A stretch of DNA of 64,000 nt. Source: JAMXLO01 sp963791495. GTDB lineage: Bacteria > Pseudomonadota > Alphaproteobacteria > Acetobacterales > Acetobacteraceae. Positions 63,236 to 64,000 of the stretch are shown here, piece after piece; position 1 is the stretch's first letter; the number at the start of each line of letters is the position of its first letter. The DNA lies in NCBI GenBank assembly GCA_963791495.1, contig CAWBST010000002.1, positions 190,138 to 254,137 of the forward strand. The letters are read 5' to 3'. The position numbers and the translations under genes are program-made. The notes beneath the pieces were generated by a model. It was not told where the DNA came from. It searched no databases and was given only the letters and a program-made list of their open reading frames with translations.

Positions 63236-64000
63236 ATGCCCTACGAAACCATCGAGGTTAAGCCGGCCACCGCGGCAATCGGCGCGGAGATCTCCGGTGT
63301 CGATCTCCGCAGGCCTCTGGGCAACCAGCAGTTCCAGGAGGTGCACGATGCGCTCATGGCGCATCAGGTGATCTTCTTCCGCGACCAGAAACTGACGTTC
63401 GACCAGCACAAGGCGTTCGGCCGGCTGTTCGGTGAATTGCACATCCATCCGAACACGCCAGGTCCCGAAGGGCATCCGGAAATCCTGCCGATTCACGCGG
63501 ACGCGAATTCCAAGCGTATCTCGGGCGAACGCTGGCATTCGGACGTGTCGTGCGATCAGGAGCCGCCGATGGGCTCGATCCTGAACCTCAAGATCGTCCC
63601 GCCGGTCGGCGGGGACACGATCTTCGCCAGCATGTACGCGGCGTATGATGCGCTGTCGGCGCCGATGAAAAAGTTCCTGTCGGGCCTGACCGCGATCCAT
63701 GATGGCTCGATGAACTACACGCGCACCAATCGGCTGATCGGCGCCGAGGGGCCGAAGACGTTTCCGCGCGCCGAGCATCCGGTGATCCGCACGCATCCGG
63801 TGACCGGACGGCAGGCGATCTTCGTCAATCCGGTGTTCACGCACTCGATCAAGGATATGCCTGAGGCAGAGAGCAAGGCGATCCTCGACTTCCTCTACGA
63901 GCATTGCGGCCGACCGCATTGGCAGGTGCGGTTCCGCTGGCAGCCGGACTCGGTGGCGTTCTGGGACAATCGCTGTGTGCAGCACATCGCGATGTGGGAC
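63236..64000 (+). CDS. TauD/TfdA-family 2-oxoglutarate-dependent dioxygenase, partial
   Basis: 255 residues to the window edge, with the reading frame still open. MPYETIEVKPATAAIGAEIS then GVDLRRPL is the usual N-terminus. SGERWHSDVSCDQEPPMGSI gives the HxD iron ligands, and CVQHIAMWD near the end gives the distal His. VGGDTIFASMYAAYDALSAP lies between. The family hydroxylates taurine, 2,4-D-like acids or related substrates; which one cannot be told. GAGGAG lies 8 bp before the ATG at 63236. Confidence 0.88.
   Translation, partial: MPYETIEVKPATAAIGAEISGVDLRRPLGNQQFQEVHDALMAHQVIFFRDQKLTFDQHKAFGRLFGELHIHPNTPGPEGHPEILPIHADANSKRISGERWHSDVSCDQEPPMGSILNLKIVPPVGGDTIFASMYAAYDALSAPMKKFLSGLTAIHDGSMNYTRTNRLIGAEGPKTFPRAEHPVIRTHPVTGRQAIFVNPVFTHSIKDMPEAESKAILDFLYEHCGRPHWQVRFRWQPDSVAFWDNRCVQHIAMWD

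Overview
The window looks like a chromosomal segment of a GC-rich alphaproteobacterium, most likely Rhodospirillales and possibly Acetobacteraceae. The clues are the separate ATP synthase Fo operon with paired b' and b subunits (atpI-B-E-F'-F) followed by rplY-pth-ychF, a dnaE2 (imuC) polymerase, an nnrU-like gene and a DUF6065 gene. The taxon is inferred from gene content only.

Layout. 1-196 is the 3' end of dnaE2. 208-25437 (minus strand, read right to left) is one very compact virion-structure cluster: large terminase, portal, scaffold, capsid, connectors, contractile sheath, tube, frameshifted tail chaperones, baseplate (X, D, V, W, J, I), several fibre proteins and a GH108 lysozyme. It starts 11 bp from dnaE2 and has no recognisable integrase, repressor, replication gene, small terminase or holin. 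It is therefore either a prophage remnant or a domesticated, gene-transfer-agent-like contractile particle. The tail chaperone gene carries a textbook GGGAAAC -1 slippery site. 25678-31297 holds a small lipoprotein, an atypical receiver protein, a DUF6065 protein, a YeiH-type transporter and a large SARP/TPR regulator.

31945-57596 is a catabolic region centred on nitrogenous and aromatic compounds: a polysaccharide deacetylase/PuuE-like hydrolase, gamma-glutamyltransferase, alpha/beta hydrolase, a 958-residue fusion of three HcnABC/opine-oxidase-type modules, an amidohydrolase, two dihydropyrimidinases, a PutA-type proline catabolic enzyme, KDGal kinase and KDPGal aldolase, protocatechuate 3,4-dioxygenase (pcaHG) with pcaB, a complete ABC importer and a TTC38-like TPR protein. 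Five genes here are interrupted by apparent single-base indels, nearly all +1. That is more consistent with assembly errors than with coordinated decay, but it needs checking.

57661-62644 is a housekeeping block: ATP synthase Fo, ribosomal protein L25, peptidyl-tRNA hydrolase and YchF. An OsmC-type peroxidase is convergent to it. The window ends inside a TauD/TfdA-family dioxygenase. I see no rRNA, tRNA or CRISPR array.
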